Positions 45,841-53,831 of a DNA stretch of 64,000 nt are shown here, piece by piece. The DNA lies in the NCBI GenBank assembly GCA_002083525.1, contig LWDM01000074.1, forward strand, positions 8,815 to 72,814. The letters run 5' to 3'. Every line of letters starts with the position of its first letter. Positions within the stretch are counted from its first letter, which is position 1. Made by a program: the position numbers and the translations under genes. The notes under the pieces were generated by a model. The model saw nothing but the letters and a program-made list of their open reading frames with translations. It made no database searches and was not told the DNA's origin. The DNA is from Proteobacteria bacterium SG_bin9 (GTDB lineage: Bacteria; Pseudomonadota; Alphaproteobacteria; Rhizobiales; Xanthobacteraceae).

Positions 45841-46263
45841 ATGGCGATTGAGCGTACGTTTTCGATCATCAAGCCGGACGCGACCGAGCGTAATCTGACC
45901 GGCGCCGTCAACGCGCTCATCGAGAAGGCGGGTCTGCGCATCGTCGCGCAGAAGCGCATCCAGATGACGAAGAAGCAGGCCGAGACCTTCTATGCCGTGC
46001 ACAGCGCCCGGCCGTTCTTCGGCGAGCTGGTCGACTTCATGATCTCGGCTCCGGTCGTCGTGCAGGTGCTGGAAGGCGAGAACGCCATCGCCAACTACCG
46101 CGACGTCATGGGCGCAACCGATCCGTCCAAGGCCGCCGACGGCACCATCCGCAAGCTGCATGCGAAATCGATCGGCGAGAACTCGGTGCACGGCTCCGAC
46201 GCCGCCGAAACCGCCAAGATCGAGATCGCGCAGTTCTTTGCCGGCAACGAGATCGTCGGCTGA
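45841..46263 (+). CDS. ndk: Nucleoside diphosphate kinase
   Basis: A 140-residue enzyme that balances nucleoside triphosphates using a phosphohistidine. The active-site His is in the signature NSVHGSDAAE, near residue 117. The start ERTFSIIKPDATERNLTGAV is typical. AAGGA precedes the ATG. It is followed by a strong terminator. Confidence 0.97.
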   Translation: MAIERTFSIIKPDATERNLTGAVNALIEKAGLRIVAQKRIQMTKKQAETFYAVHSARPFFGELVDFMISAPVVVQVLEGENAIANYRDVMGATDPSKAADGTIRKLHAKSIGENSVHGSDAAETAKIEIAQFFAGNEIVG

Positions 46264-46290
46264 TCTGACGTCTGCGGTTGATCAAATACG

Positions 46291-46319
46291 AACGGGAGCG
46301 GCGAGGGCCGCTCCCGTTT
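46291..46319. terminator. Terminator after ndk
   Basis: AACGGGAGCGGC (46291-46302) pairs perfectly with GCCGCTCCCGTT (46307-46318) around GAGG, followed by TTT overlap on the plus strand. Twelve pairs with a short T-run. It also faces the convergent terC gene. Confidence 0.7.
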
Positions 46320-46346
46320 CGATTCATGCGCTCGATCTGCTCCGGA

Positions 46347-46997
46347 CTAGCCGCCCGTGATCGACGCAACCGCAGGCCAGACTTCCTTGGTGCCGCGATA
46401 GATCATTTCGCCGGCCACGTAGAGAATGATGGCGAGGCCGACATAGGCAATCCAGCGGTGCTTCTGCAGCAACTGGGCGATGAAGCTCGCGGCGACACCC
46501 ATCAGCATGATCGACAGCACCAATCCGAACATCAGGATGTAGGGATGGTCGCGCGCGGCGCCTGCGACCGCGAGCACATTGTCGAGCGACATTGAGACGT
46601 CGGCGATAATAATCTGCCAGGTCGCCTGGCCGAGCGTCTTGCGCGGCGCGTCAGGCTCACCGTCGCCGCCGGCCGCAGCCTGGCTCACCAAATCTTCGGC
46701 GTCGTGATGCTGCGACTGCAGCTCGCGCCACATCTTCCAGCACACCCACAACAGCAGGATGCCGCCGGCGAGCAACAGGCCGACGATTTGCAGGAGCTGC
46801 GTCGTCGCGGCCGCGAAGATGATGCGCAGGATCGTCGCGGCGCCGATGCCGATCATGATCGCCTTGCGGCGATGATGCTTCGGCAATCCTGCCGCGGCCA
46901 GTCCGATGACGATGGCGTTGTCGCCGGCCAGCACCAGGTCGATCATGATGACCTGAGCCAGAGCGGAGAGCGCCTGGGGCGTGAACAGTTCGAGCAT
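46347..46997 (-). CDS. TerC family membrane protein 1
   Basis: A 216-residue protein with about seven hydrophobic helices and the TerC/YjbE pattern: LVLAGDNAIVIGLAAAGLP in helix 1-2 and IIIADVSMSLDNVLAVAGAA in the middle, cut here at IIIADVSMSLDNVL. The paired acidic residues in the GDNA and SLDN motifs are the family's metal-binding feature. Family members export Mn or act in metal loading of exported proteins. Paralog of the gene at 47762. The ATG at 46997 follows a spaced 17-base gap from the 110-residue gene. Confidence 0.88.
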   Translation of the reverse strand: MLELFTPQALSALAQVIMIDLVLAGDNAIVIGLAAAGLPKHHRRKAIMIGIGAATILRIIFAAATTQLLQIVGLLLAGGILLLWVCWKMWRELQSQHHDAEDLVSQAAAGGDGEPDAPRKTLGQATWQIIIADVSMSLDNVLAVAGAARDHPYILMFGLVLSIMLMGVAASFIAQLLQKHRWIAYVGLAIILYVAGEMIYRGTKEVWPAVASITGG

Positions 46998-47013
46998 GTG
47001 CGCAGTCCGGCGG

Positions 47014-47346
47014 TTACTTGTTCTGGCGCTGCTCAAGCAGCGGGATCGCCTGTTCGGGATCGCTGAGTAAGGCCGCGCAGATTCCGACCATCGTCATCGC
47101 GCCGACCACATCCCAGTAACTGAGATCGACGGAGTTCTCGCGCCGCGTGGACAACCACGCGATCAGCGCGACAACGATCGCGCCGCCGATGGCCGCGACG
47201 CTCAACAGCGGCAGCACGATCGGATGCGGCAGAAACCACATTGCCGTGCCGAACAGACATATTCCGAGGACAAGTGCGATCGCGAGGGTGAACTTCGGTC
47301 CGTCCCAGCGCGTGGGTGATTTTGAGGTTGTGAGTTCGATTGGCAC
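47014..47346 (-). CDS. Small membrane protein between two terC genes
   Basis: A 110-residue protein. Three hydrophobic segments are visible (LAIALVLGICLFGTAMWFL, VLPLLSVAAIGGAIVVALIAW and VVGAMTMVGICAALL, the last two shortened in use) with a soluble C-terminal tail (EQAIPLLEQRQNK). No family recognised. The start is the in-frame GTG at 47346, since the long upstream reading continues into unlike-coded sequence. It precedes the terC1 gene by 17 bases and is probably cotranscribed. Confidence 0.6.
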   Translation of the reverse strand: MPIELTTSKSPTRWDGPKFTLAIALVLGICLFGTAMWFLPHPIVLPLLSVAAIGGAIVVALIAWLSTRRENSVDLSYWDVVGAMTMVGICAALLSDPEQAIPLLEQRQNK

Positions 47347-47467
47347 CGTCTTGCCGTTGGTTGCGAACAGGGCGCAGCGGTCACGTACGCCGCTGCGATG
47401 GGACGCCGCTTGCTCGCGTTTGATTCCTTGTAGTCCGAGGACGCATGCAGAGAATGTGACGAATTGA

Positions 47468-47694
47468 CGTGAGGCGTTCTGACACGCGCGTGATTGTCGC
47501 AAGCGATGCGACGTCGCTCGCGTTGAGCAACTGCAGTTCCGGCTGTCGTTTGCCTTGAGAGAAGTCAAAGCGCTGCAGTGGTTTCTTGCATTGCGCACAT
47601 CGTGGAACCCAAGCTGCCGTTTCATTGCAGGTGCGGCGCGATGGCAGACGCGATGAGTCGCAGTGAGACATTCTGACATGCGTACGATTGTCGC
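47468..47694. repeat. Degenerate region with a 33-base direct repeat
   Basis: Copy A (47468-47500) and copy B (47662-47694) match at 26 of 33 positions, with core TTCTGACA and GATTGTCGC. The stretch 47347-47713 is less GC-rich than the flanks. Open frames on the minus strand overlap one another with neither clearly coding, so I treat it as a gene relic or intergenic sequence. Confidence 0.4.
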
Positions 47695-47713
47695 GCTGCG
47701 CGCGGCAAAGCAA

Positions 47714-47739
47714 AAGCCGCGCTCTTGCGAGCGCGGCTT
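47714..47739 (-). terminator. Terminator of terC gene 2
   Basis: AAGCCGCGCTC (47714-47724) pairs perfectly with GAGCGCGGCTT (47729-47739) around TTGC. On the minus strand it runs into TTTTGCTTT. It lies 23 bases past the stop of the 47762 gene. Confidence 0.85.
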
Positions 47740-47761
47740 CCGTCGATTCGAGAGTTGTGTG

Positions 47762-48469
47762 TTACTTCGAGTGCTGGTTCGCCGTCGCTTCGGCGCGGCG
47801 GACGTAGTACAGGTACGCGCCGACCAGGACAACGAAGAGGGCGCCGCCGATCGCAGCGGGCTTCTCCCACGCGTGTGCGACATCCTTGCCGAGATAGTTC
47901 ATCACGCCGACGTCGTTCAGCAGCAGATCGCCGCCGATCCAGCCGAGCAGAGCGGCGCCCGCCCACACCAGAACCGGAAAGCGGTCGAGCATCTTCATGA
48001 CGATGGCGCTGCCGGCGACGATCATCGGGATCGAGATTCCGAGGCCGATGAGCAGCAGCAGCCAGCTGCCTTTCGCGACGGCGGCGATGGCGATGACGTT
48101 GTCGAGGCTCATCACAACGTCGGCAATCGCGATGGTGACCATGGCCTTCATCAGCGTGTCGGCGCCGGCGACGCCTTCGTCATGCTCGTCCGCTTTCGGC
48201 TTGATCAGGTCGATCGCGATGTAGAACAGGGCGATTGCGCCCGCGGCCTTGAGGTACGGCACGTTCATGATCGTGGTGACGATGCCGGTGAAGATGATGC
48301 GCAGCAGAACGGCGACGCCGGCGCCGAGGATCATGCCCCAGAAGCGGGCGCGATCCGAGAGCGAGCGGCAAGCCATCGCGATGACGACGGCGTTGTCGCC
48401 GGACAGTAGAATGTTGATCCAGATGATCTGGCCTAGCGCCAGCCAGAAGGCGGTATCGTTGATTTCCAA
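47762..48469 (-). CDS. TerC family membrane protein 2
   Basis: A 235-residue paralog of the 46347 protein with the same motifs (ILLSGDNAVVIAMACRSLS, and IADVVMSLDNVIAIAAVAKG shortened to VVMSLDNVIAIAA) and about seven helices. It probably handles a metal ion; the substrate is unknown. The only usable start is TTG at 48469, with GGGAGA 8 bases before it. Its own terminator separates it from the terC1 gene. The 395 bases upstream (48470-48864) hold no convincing gene. Confidence 0.88.
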   Translation of the reverse strand: MEINDTAFWLALGQIIWINILLSGDNAVVIAMACRSLSDRARFWGMILGAGVAVLLRIIFTGIVTTIMNVPYLKAAGAIALFYIAIDLIKPKADEHDEGVAGADTLMKAMVTIAIADVVMSLDNVIAIAAVAKGSWLLLLIGLGISIPMIVAGSAIVMKMLDRFPVLVWAGAALLGWIGGDLLLNDVGVMNYLGKDVAHAWEKPAAIGGALFVVLVGAYLYYVRRAEATANQHSK

Positions 48470-48809
48470 GATCGTTCTCCCTGCGGACTACAGGCGGTTC
48501 AGGCGCCCGTCCGTTGTGCGTGTTGTACAGATTGGTTCCGATCGGGCAGGGACAAGTCGTTGCAGCGCCGGGAAACGTGTTCCGGGCTGTGAACGATCAC
48601 ACACAATCTCTCAAAGACAGATGTCATCCGGGCCGATCCGATAGCATCCAGTCCGACATCGCAGTTCCTGTGGAACTGCCAGAGGGGCCCGTCCTGGTCG
48701 TCGGCTGTGCGTCCGAGGCATCGTGCTAGCATGCGACAGAATGGCACAGCCAGGATGTGATAGCAGCCGTCGCGGAGGTTGCCAACTGGCTCGTTGAGGC
48801 TTCCCGTGC

Positions 48810-48834
48810 AAAAAAATCCCGGCAGGTGGGATTT
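48810..48834 (-). terminator. Terminator of the outer-membrane beta-barrel gene
   Basis: AAATCCC (48814-48820) pairs with GGGATTT (48828-48834) around 7 bases. On the minus strand TTTTTT follows at 48815-48810. It lies 31 bases past the 48865 gene stop. Confidence 0.75.
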
Positions 48835-48864
48835 AATACCGCTGCGGCCAGTATGCCTGCCGGC

Positions 48865-50004
48865 TCACCACTTCACTTCGAAGCCGAGCAGTCCCTGATG
48901 GGACTCGAAACCGTTCCGGAACTTGCCGTCGTAGCTGAGATACATGCGGATCGCGTTGGTGAGACCGACCGAGAGCGATGCGCCCGCGTCCGCGCCATAG
49001 CGGCTTTCGCGCACGCCCTGCACGGCGATGGTGTTGGTGCCGAGACTGACCTGCACCGAGCTGATGTTCTGGTGCAGGTTGTCGACGAACTTGCCGTAGG
49101 CGGAGATGTCGATCACGCGCCGGTCGACGATCCAGTAATGCCCGACTTCGGCGCCGATCAGCACGCGCGTGCGTTCGGCGGTGGCTTGTCCTGCGCTCAC
49201 CGGATTGCTGCCGCCGAATTCGGCGAATGCATCCGTGACCGCGCGCAGATATTCGAACGACGCTTTCGGCACGACGCGGCCCTGGCCGATGCTCCAGTAA
49301 TAGCTGAGCTCGGCGAGCGCCGCATCGACGTATCCATTGTAGCCGGAGTTGGCGAAGCCGAGCGCGGTCGCGCGCCGCCCTGTAATGTTGCCGAAGCCAT
49401 GCACACCGGCGGCGGCGAGCGTCCATTCGCCGACGGTGTAGGACGCATTCACACCGACCTGCGTGAGATCGAGCTTGGCGGACTGTGCGGCGAGCGGAAC
49501 ATCGATCCCGGTGTGGCTTTGATCGACCCAGATGCCGACGCTGAGATTCGGAGCGATGGTGGCGCCGAAGCCGGCGACCCCGCCGACCGTTTCGCGCTTG
49601 TCGCCGACGAACGTGCCTTGCGCGCCGGTGCGTGAGGTCAAGCCGTAAACTTCAACCCAGGCTCTCACCGGGAACGTTGCAGGCGCTGTACTCTGTGATG
49701 CGCCGGCGCCGGATGGGTTGCTGTTGGCCGCGGTGTTGAAGCCCCACGTCGCATGATTGCCGAGCCGGCGCAGAAAATTGGTGCCGAGATCGGTGAGCGC
49801 GGACGTTGCGGCCAGCCGGCTGTTCATGTCCGTCACGTTCGGGAAGACGGGCTGCTGCGCGGGTGGATTGTTCACCGGTGGATTGTTGGCCGGAGGAACA
49901 AGGAACTGCGCGTGCGCAACGCTGCTCGCCAAACAAAGCGCAACGGTCACCGCGGCGAGCCTGGCGCGGTACATGACAGGTGTGCTGCGCGATGCCAGCT
50001 TCAT
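48865..50004 (-). CDS. Autotransporter-type outer-membrane beta-barrel protein
   Basis: A 379-residue protein with a signal peptide (about 1-33, ending VAHAQ), a short Pro/Asn-rich stretch (PPANNPPVNNPPAQQ), and a C-terminal barrel of about 270 residues made of alternating hydrophobic strands, ending in the aromatic LLGFEVKW expected for outer-membrane insertion. It looks like an autotransporter translocator with almost no passenger. The role is unknown. The ATG at 50004 starts the signal peptide. Confidence 0.8.
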   Translation of the reverse strand: MKLASRSTPVMYRARLAAVTVALCLASSVAHAQFLVPPANNPPVNNPPAQQPVFPNVTDMNSRLAATSALTDLGTNFLRRLGNHATWGFNTAANSNPSGAGASQSTAPATFPVRAWVEVYGLTSRTGAQGTFVGDKRETVGGVAGFGATIAPNLSVGIWVDQSHTGIDVPLAAQSAKLDLTQVGVNASYTVGEWTLAAAGVHGFGNITGRRATALGFANSGYNGYVDAALAELSYYWSIGQGRVVPKASFEYLRAVTDAFAEFGGSNPVSAGQATAERTRVLIGAEVGHYWIVDRRVIDISAYGKFVDNLHQNISSVQVSLGTNTIAVQGVRESRYGADAGASLSVGLTNAIRMYLSYDGKFRNGFESHQGLLGFEVKW

Positions 50005-50132
50005 CAGGTTGCGGCGCTTTCGCTGAAAATCATATGCGGGAATTGTCCCGAATCCGGATGTGAGGGTCAACGATTGTGGACTGGCCGCGCGGCGCATTGG
50101 GCAAACCGTGTGGTTGTGAGGCCACACCCGCT

Positions 50133-50726
50133 TCAGACGGCGGTGCCTGCGATCTGTTTGAGCACATCGACGAAAAATGACGGCTCAGCGGCCGTGATGC
50201 GTTGTTGCAGATCATCCACGGTATCGCCGGGCAATACGGGTACGTCGCGCTGGGCGATGATGGCGCCGTGATCGTATTCGCCGTCGACGAGATGGATGGT
50301 GATGCCGCTCATCGTTTCGCCCGAGGCGATGACCGCCTCGTGCACGCGGCGGCCGTACATCCCCTGGCCGCCGAACTTCGGCAGCAGCGCGGGATGGATG
50401 TTGAGGATACGTCCCTCGAAGGCTTTTAACGTTTTCGGGCCGAGCTTGCGCAGATAACCGGACATGACGATCCAGGTGCAGCCGGCGTCTTTGAAGGCCT
50501 CGCAAATCGACGTATCTGCAGCGTCCTCGCTGCCCGTCGTCTTGGCGCTGATGTGACGTGCCGACATGCCGCGCTCGCGCGCGAACGCAAGCGCCGGCGC
50601 ATCGGCGTTGTTGCAGATCAGGATGCGAGCGTCGGCATCGAGTTCGCCGCCGTCGATCGCCGTGACGATGCTGCGCATACTGGTCCCGCCATGCGAGGCG
50701 AGAAAACCGAGGCGCAGGCGAGTCAT
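50133..50726 (-). CDS. purN: Phosphoribosylglycinamide formyltransferase
   Basis: Third step of purine synthesis: formylation of GAR using 10-formyl-THF. 197 residues. The catalytic Asn-His-Asp set is visible as NIHPALLPKF, with HLVDGEYDHG downstream (the metal/THF Asp). It lies 4 bases past purM, the usual order. Confidence 0.96.
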   Translation of the reverse strand: MTRLRLGFLASHGGTSMRSIVTAIDGGELDADARILICNNADAPALAFARERGMSARHISAKTTGSEDAADTSICEAFKDAGCTWIVMSGYLRKLGPKTLKAFEGRILNIHPALLPKFGGQGMYGRRVHEAVIASGETMSGITIHLVDGEYDHGAIIAQRDVPVLPGDTVDDLQQRITAAEPSFFVDVLKQIAGTAV

Positions 50727-50730
50727 GGAA

Positions 50731-51804
50731 TTACTGCACCAGATTGAGGTGGCCGTCGTAGACGACGCGCTCGTCGTCCTTGGCCTCGATCACCTCGCCG
50801 AGATGGACGGCGGATTCGCCGCTCTCCTTGAGCACGGCGATGACCTGCGCCACTGCATCCGGTTTCACCACCGCAATCATGCCGATGCCGCAGTTGAATG
50901 TGCGCAGCAGCTCAAGCTCGGCAACGCCACCCTCGGCCGCGAGCCATTTGAAAACCGGCAGCACAGGGACTTGCGTCAGATCGATGCGCACACCGAGCGT
51001 CTTCGGCAGCACGCGCGGGATGTTGTCGGTGAAGCCGCCGCCGGTGATGTGGGCGAGGCCCTTGACGGCGCCGGTCTCGCGGATCGCGCGCAGGCAGGAT
51101 TTCACATAGAGCTTGGTCGGCGTCAGCAGTGCGCCGCCGAGCGTCATCACCGGCGCGAATGGCGCCTGTGCATCGAAGCCGAGGCCGGTGCGCTCGACGA
51201 TCTTGCGCACGAGAGAAAAGCCGTTCGAGTGAACGCCGGAGGAGGCGAGGCCGATCACCGCATCGCCGGCGGCAATGTCCGGGCGCGGCAGCAGCGTGCC
51301 GCGCTCGGCCGCGCCGACCGCAAAGCCTGCGAGATCGTAGTCGCCATCCTTGTACAGGCCGGGCATTTCTGCGGTCTCGCCGCCGATCAATGCGCAGCCG
51401 GACTCGCGGCAGCCTTCGGCAACGCCGGCGACGATCGCAGCGGTCGCTTCGGGATCGAGTTTTCCGCAGGCGAAGTAATCGAGGAAGAACAGCGGCTCTG
51501 CGCCCTGCACGACGAGATCGTTCACCGACATCGCGACGAGATCGATGCCGATGCCTGCATGCAGGCCGGTTTCGATGGCGATCTTGACCTTGGTTCCGAC
51601 ACCGTCGGTCGCCGCCACCAGCACCGGATCCTTGAAGCCGGCCGCTTTCAGATCGAACAACCCGCCGAACCCGCCGATCTCGGCATCCGCGCCGGGACGG
51701 GCGGTGGCGCGCACCATCGGCTTGATCAGATCGACCAGGCGGTTGCCGGCGTCGATGTCCACGCCCGCGTCTGAATAGGAGAGGCCGTTTTTGGGGTGCG
51801 CCAT
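50731..51804 (-). CDS. purM: Phosphoribosylformylglycinamidine cyclo-ligase
   Basis: AIR synthetase, 357 residues, ATP-dependent. It begins LSYSDAGVDIDAGNRLVDLI, has the ATP-grasp-like GVGTKVKIA and the end LGEVIEAKDDERVVYDG. Cotranscribed with purN. The ATG at 51804 fits the family N-terminus better than the upstream in-frame start. Divergent from the phosphatidyltransferase gene. Confidence 0.96.
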   Translation of the reverse strand: MAHPKNGLSYSDAGVDIDAGNRLVDLIKPMVRATARPGADAEIGGFGGLFDLKAAGFKDPVLVAATDGVGTKVKIAIETGLHAGIGIDLVAMSVNDLVVQGAEPLFFLDYFACGKLDPEATAAIVAGVAEGCRESGCALIGGETAEMPGLYKDGDYDLAGFAVGAAERGTLLPRPDIAAGDAVIGLASSGVHSNGFSLVRKIVERTGLGFDAQAPFAPVMTLGGALLTPTKLYVKSCLRAIRETGAVKGLAHITGGGFTDNIPRVLPKTLGVRIDLTQVPVLPVFKWLAAEGGVAELELLRTFNCGIGMIAVVKPDAVAQVIAVLKESGESAVHLGEVIEAKDDERVVYDGHLNLVQ

Positions 51805-51904
51805 GCCGTTTTCCAGTCGGTTTAGGCGGTGGTTACGTGGGAATTTGACGCTGTGCAATGCCTCGCCAGCGGTGCGCACATATACTATTTAAGGACGGGG
51901 GCAA

Positions 51905-52492
51905 ATGAAGGCGCAAAGCCCGAACGCCGGGGGTCTGAAACGTCGCGTGAATATCCCGAACATCATCACACTTGGCCGCATTCTGCTGGTGCCGGTCATC
52001 GTCTGGGCGATTGCCGCAAACCAGATGACGATCGCGTTTGTCGTTTTTCTGGTGGCTGGCGTCAGCGACGCGGTCGACGGATTTCTCGCCAAGCGCTTCA
52101 ACATGTCGAGCGAACTCGGCGCGCTGCTCGATCCGGTCGCCGACAAGGCGCTGCTGGTCTCGATCTACGTCGCGCTCGGCATCTGGGGCGCGGTGCCACG
52201 CTGGATCGTCATTCTTGTGGTGTCGCGCGATCTCATGATCGTCGGCGCCGTGATCATTTCATGGCTGTTCGGCAAACCGATCCCGATGAAGCCGCTGATG
52301 GTTTCGAAACTCAATACCGTGGCGCAGGTCGCGTTCGCCGCACTGGTGCTCGCCGCTCTCGGTTTCGGGCTGTCGCCCGAGCCGTTCGATGTGATCCTGA
52401 TGGCCTGCGTGACCGTGTTGACGCTGCTTTCGGTCTCGCTCTATCTCGTCGAGTGGGTTCGCCACATGAGCACCATCGAGTCGATTTACTAG
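51905..52492 (+). CDS. CDP-alcohol phosphatidyltransferase family protein
   Basis: A 195-residue inner-membrane enzyme of phospholipid head-group transfer with about five helices. The family motif D-x2-D-G-x2-A-R reads DAVDGFLAKRF; the usual Arg is a Lys followed by Arg, and it is completed by G-x3-D-x3-D as GALLDPVADK. Substrate may be phosphatidylglycerol phosphate or cardiolipin; not decided. Starts IPNIITLGRILLVPVIV. TTTAAGGACG precedes it. Confidence 0.88.
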   Translation: MKAQSPNAGGLKRRVNIPNIITLGRILLVPVIVWAIAANQMTIAFVVFLVAGVSDAVDGFLAKRFNMSSELGALLDPVADKALLVSIYVALGIWGAVPRWIVILVVSRDLMIVGAVIISWLFGKPIPMKPLMVSKLNTVAQVAFAALVLAALGFGLSPEPFDVILMACVTVLTLLSVSLYLVEWVRHMSTIESIY

Positions 52493-52537
52493 ACTCGCGT
52501 CATTCGTCTTACGGATCGCAGGATCAGGAGTTGGCCA

Positions 52538-53215
52538 GTGGCCACCGGCGCGCCCCCACGTCAGCTTGCATTGGCTTTGCCGCACGCAGAGCGGCTGTCG
52601 CGCGACGATTTCCTCGAGGGCGATGGCAATGCGGTTGCGCTGGCGTTGATCGATCGCTGGCCCGACTGGCCCAATCGCACGATCCTGCTCGCAGGCCCGG
52701 AGGGCTGCGGCAAAAGTCATCTGGCGACGATCTGGTCCGACCGGGCCGGGGCCCGGGTGATTTCGGCGCAGGCGCTGACCCGGGAGCTTGTGCCGTCATC
52801 GCTCTCGACCGGGGCGCTCGTCGTTGAGGACCTCGATCGCGGCGCGCTCGATGAGCCGGCGATGTTCCATCTGATGAATCTCGCGCGGCAGGACGAGGCC
52901 TATGTGCTGATGACGTCGCGGACCGCGCCGGCGATGATGCCGATCGGATTGCGAGACCTGATGTCACGGCTGCGCGCGGTGCCGGTGATCGACGTCGCGT
53001 CGCCCGACGATGCGCTGCTGCGGGCGTTGATCGTCAAACTCTGCGCCGACCGGCAGATGCTGGTCGATGAGAGCCTCGTCAGCTACCTGATGACACGGAT
53101 CGAGCGCACGTTTGCGGCCGCAAGGCATGCGGTCGACCTGCTTGACCGTGAGGGCCTTCGGCTTGGCCGGCCTGTCACCCGCTCGCTCGCCGCGGATTTG
53201 CTGCGCGACCGCTGA
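52538..53215 (+). CDS. hdaA: DnaA regulatory inactivator HdaA
   Basis: A 225-residue DnaA-like AAA+ protein without the DNA-binding domain. It stimulates ATP hydrolysis by DnaA after initiation. It has Walker A GPEGCGKSH and Walker B LVVEDLDRG, and ends in the lid region SLAADLLRDR. The start is GTG at 52538 with AGGAG upstream. It follows the phosphatidyltransferase gene by 45 bases, the alphaproteobacterial order. Confidence 0.92.
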   Translation: MATGAPPRQLALALPHAERLSRDDFLEGDGNAVALALIDRWPDWPNRTILLAGPEGCGKSHLATIWSDRAGARVISAQALTRELVPSSLSTGALVVEDLDRGALDEPAMFHLMNLARQDEAYVLMTSRTAPAMMPIGLRDLMSRLRAVPVIDVASPDDALLRALIVKLCADRQMLVDESLVSYLMTRIERTFAAARHAVDLLDREGLRLGRPVTRSLAADLLRDR

Positions 53216-53218
53216 CGT

Positions 53219-53731
53219 CTAACGGAGGTCGGCCGTTGCCCGGTCGAACGCGGCCGGATCGCCGAGCGCACGTGCAATCAGCATTGCGCCCTCGAGCGTT
53301 GCCAGAATGCGCAAGCCGCGGTCGCGCGCCGCTTTGCCAGAGCCGCCATCGGCTGCACCGAGCCGCTCGACGCCTTGCTCGAAGAACCGTTTGGCTTCGA
53401 CGATCACCTCCGGGGGCAATGCGCCGGCCTCCGCACCGAGCACGCCGCACAGACACATGCGGCCATCCTCGCGCAGCGAACGGCGAAAGGCTTCGCGCCA
53501 AGCCGCGACGATGCGGTCGTCCTTGGTTCCCTCGACATGCGACAGAAAGCGATCGGTGTAGCGGCGTGCGACAGCCGCGCCCAACGCCGCTTTGGTCGGG
53601 AAGTGGTGATGGACGCTGGCGCTGGTGATGCCGACATCGCCGGCGATGTCGCGAAAGCTGAACCCGTTATAGCCAGCCTCACGCACGCGCCGCTCGGTTG
53701 CGTTCAGAATGTCCTCGACCCGGTTCGCCAT
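53219..53731 (-). CDS. TetR family regulator controlling the divergent SDR
   Basis: A 170-residue regulator. HTH region: RVREAGYNGFSFRDIAGDVG, then recognition ITSASVHHHFPTKAALG. The ligand domain contains one pair of Cys (MCLCGVLG). A divergent pair with the SDR at 53832 and two identical palindromes between the genes point to control of both. Starts at 53731 (ATG) or 53740 (GTG). Confidence 0.88.
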   Translation of the reverse strand: MANRVEDILNATERRVREAGYNGFSFRDIAGDVGITSASVHHHFPTKAALGAAVARRYTDRFLSHVEGTKDDRIVAAWREAFRRSLREDGRMCLCGVLGAEAGALPPEVIVEAKRFFEQGVERLGAADGGSGKAARDRGLRILATLEGAMLIARALGDPAAFDRATADLR

Positions 53732-53752
53732 CGCCTTCACGGATTCGTTAGC

Positions 53753-53770
53753 CTATCTATTGATAGATAG
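53753..53770. promoter_or_regulatory. Operator O1, CTATCTAT-TG-ATAGATAG
   Basis: An 18-base inverted repeat with perfect 8-base arms and centre TG. It lies 21 bases before the TetR ATG, where bound protein would block its transcription. It matches O2. Confidence 0.8.
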
Positions 53771-53802
53771 ACATTGACGCCTCTGCAAGTCTCCGGGCAT
53801 AA

Positions 53803-53822
53803 CCTATCTATCGATAGATAGG
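53803..53822. promoter_or_regulatory. Operator O2, perfect 20-base palindrome
   Basis: CCTATCTATCGATAGATAGG. The inner 18 bases are the O1 sequence with centre CG. Its end touches the SDR ribosome site (GGAGAAG) and it is 51 bases from O1 centre to centre, about five helical turns. A TetR dimer on each is expected. Confidence 0.85.
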
Positions 53823-53831
53823 GAGAAGACG

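Noticed and set aside
47381..47713. Minus-strand frame of 110 residues with a CAQCKKPL motif
   Set aside because: It overlaps another open frame in the same region, shows no neighbour-like codon pattern, and lies in the degenerate stretch between the terC genes. A short Cys pair is not enough to call a gene.
48499..48747. Possible small gene upstream of terC 2
   Set aside because: Both strands carry overlapping frames of similar length with no ribosome site or family pattern, so neither is supported.
48470..48760. A yybP-ykoY manganese riboswitch upstream of terC 2
   Set aside because: These riboswitches often precede TerC genes, but I could not find the conserved core sequences in this leader.
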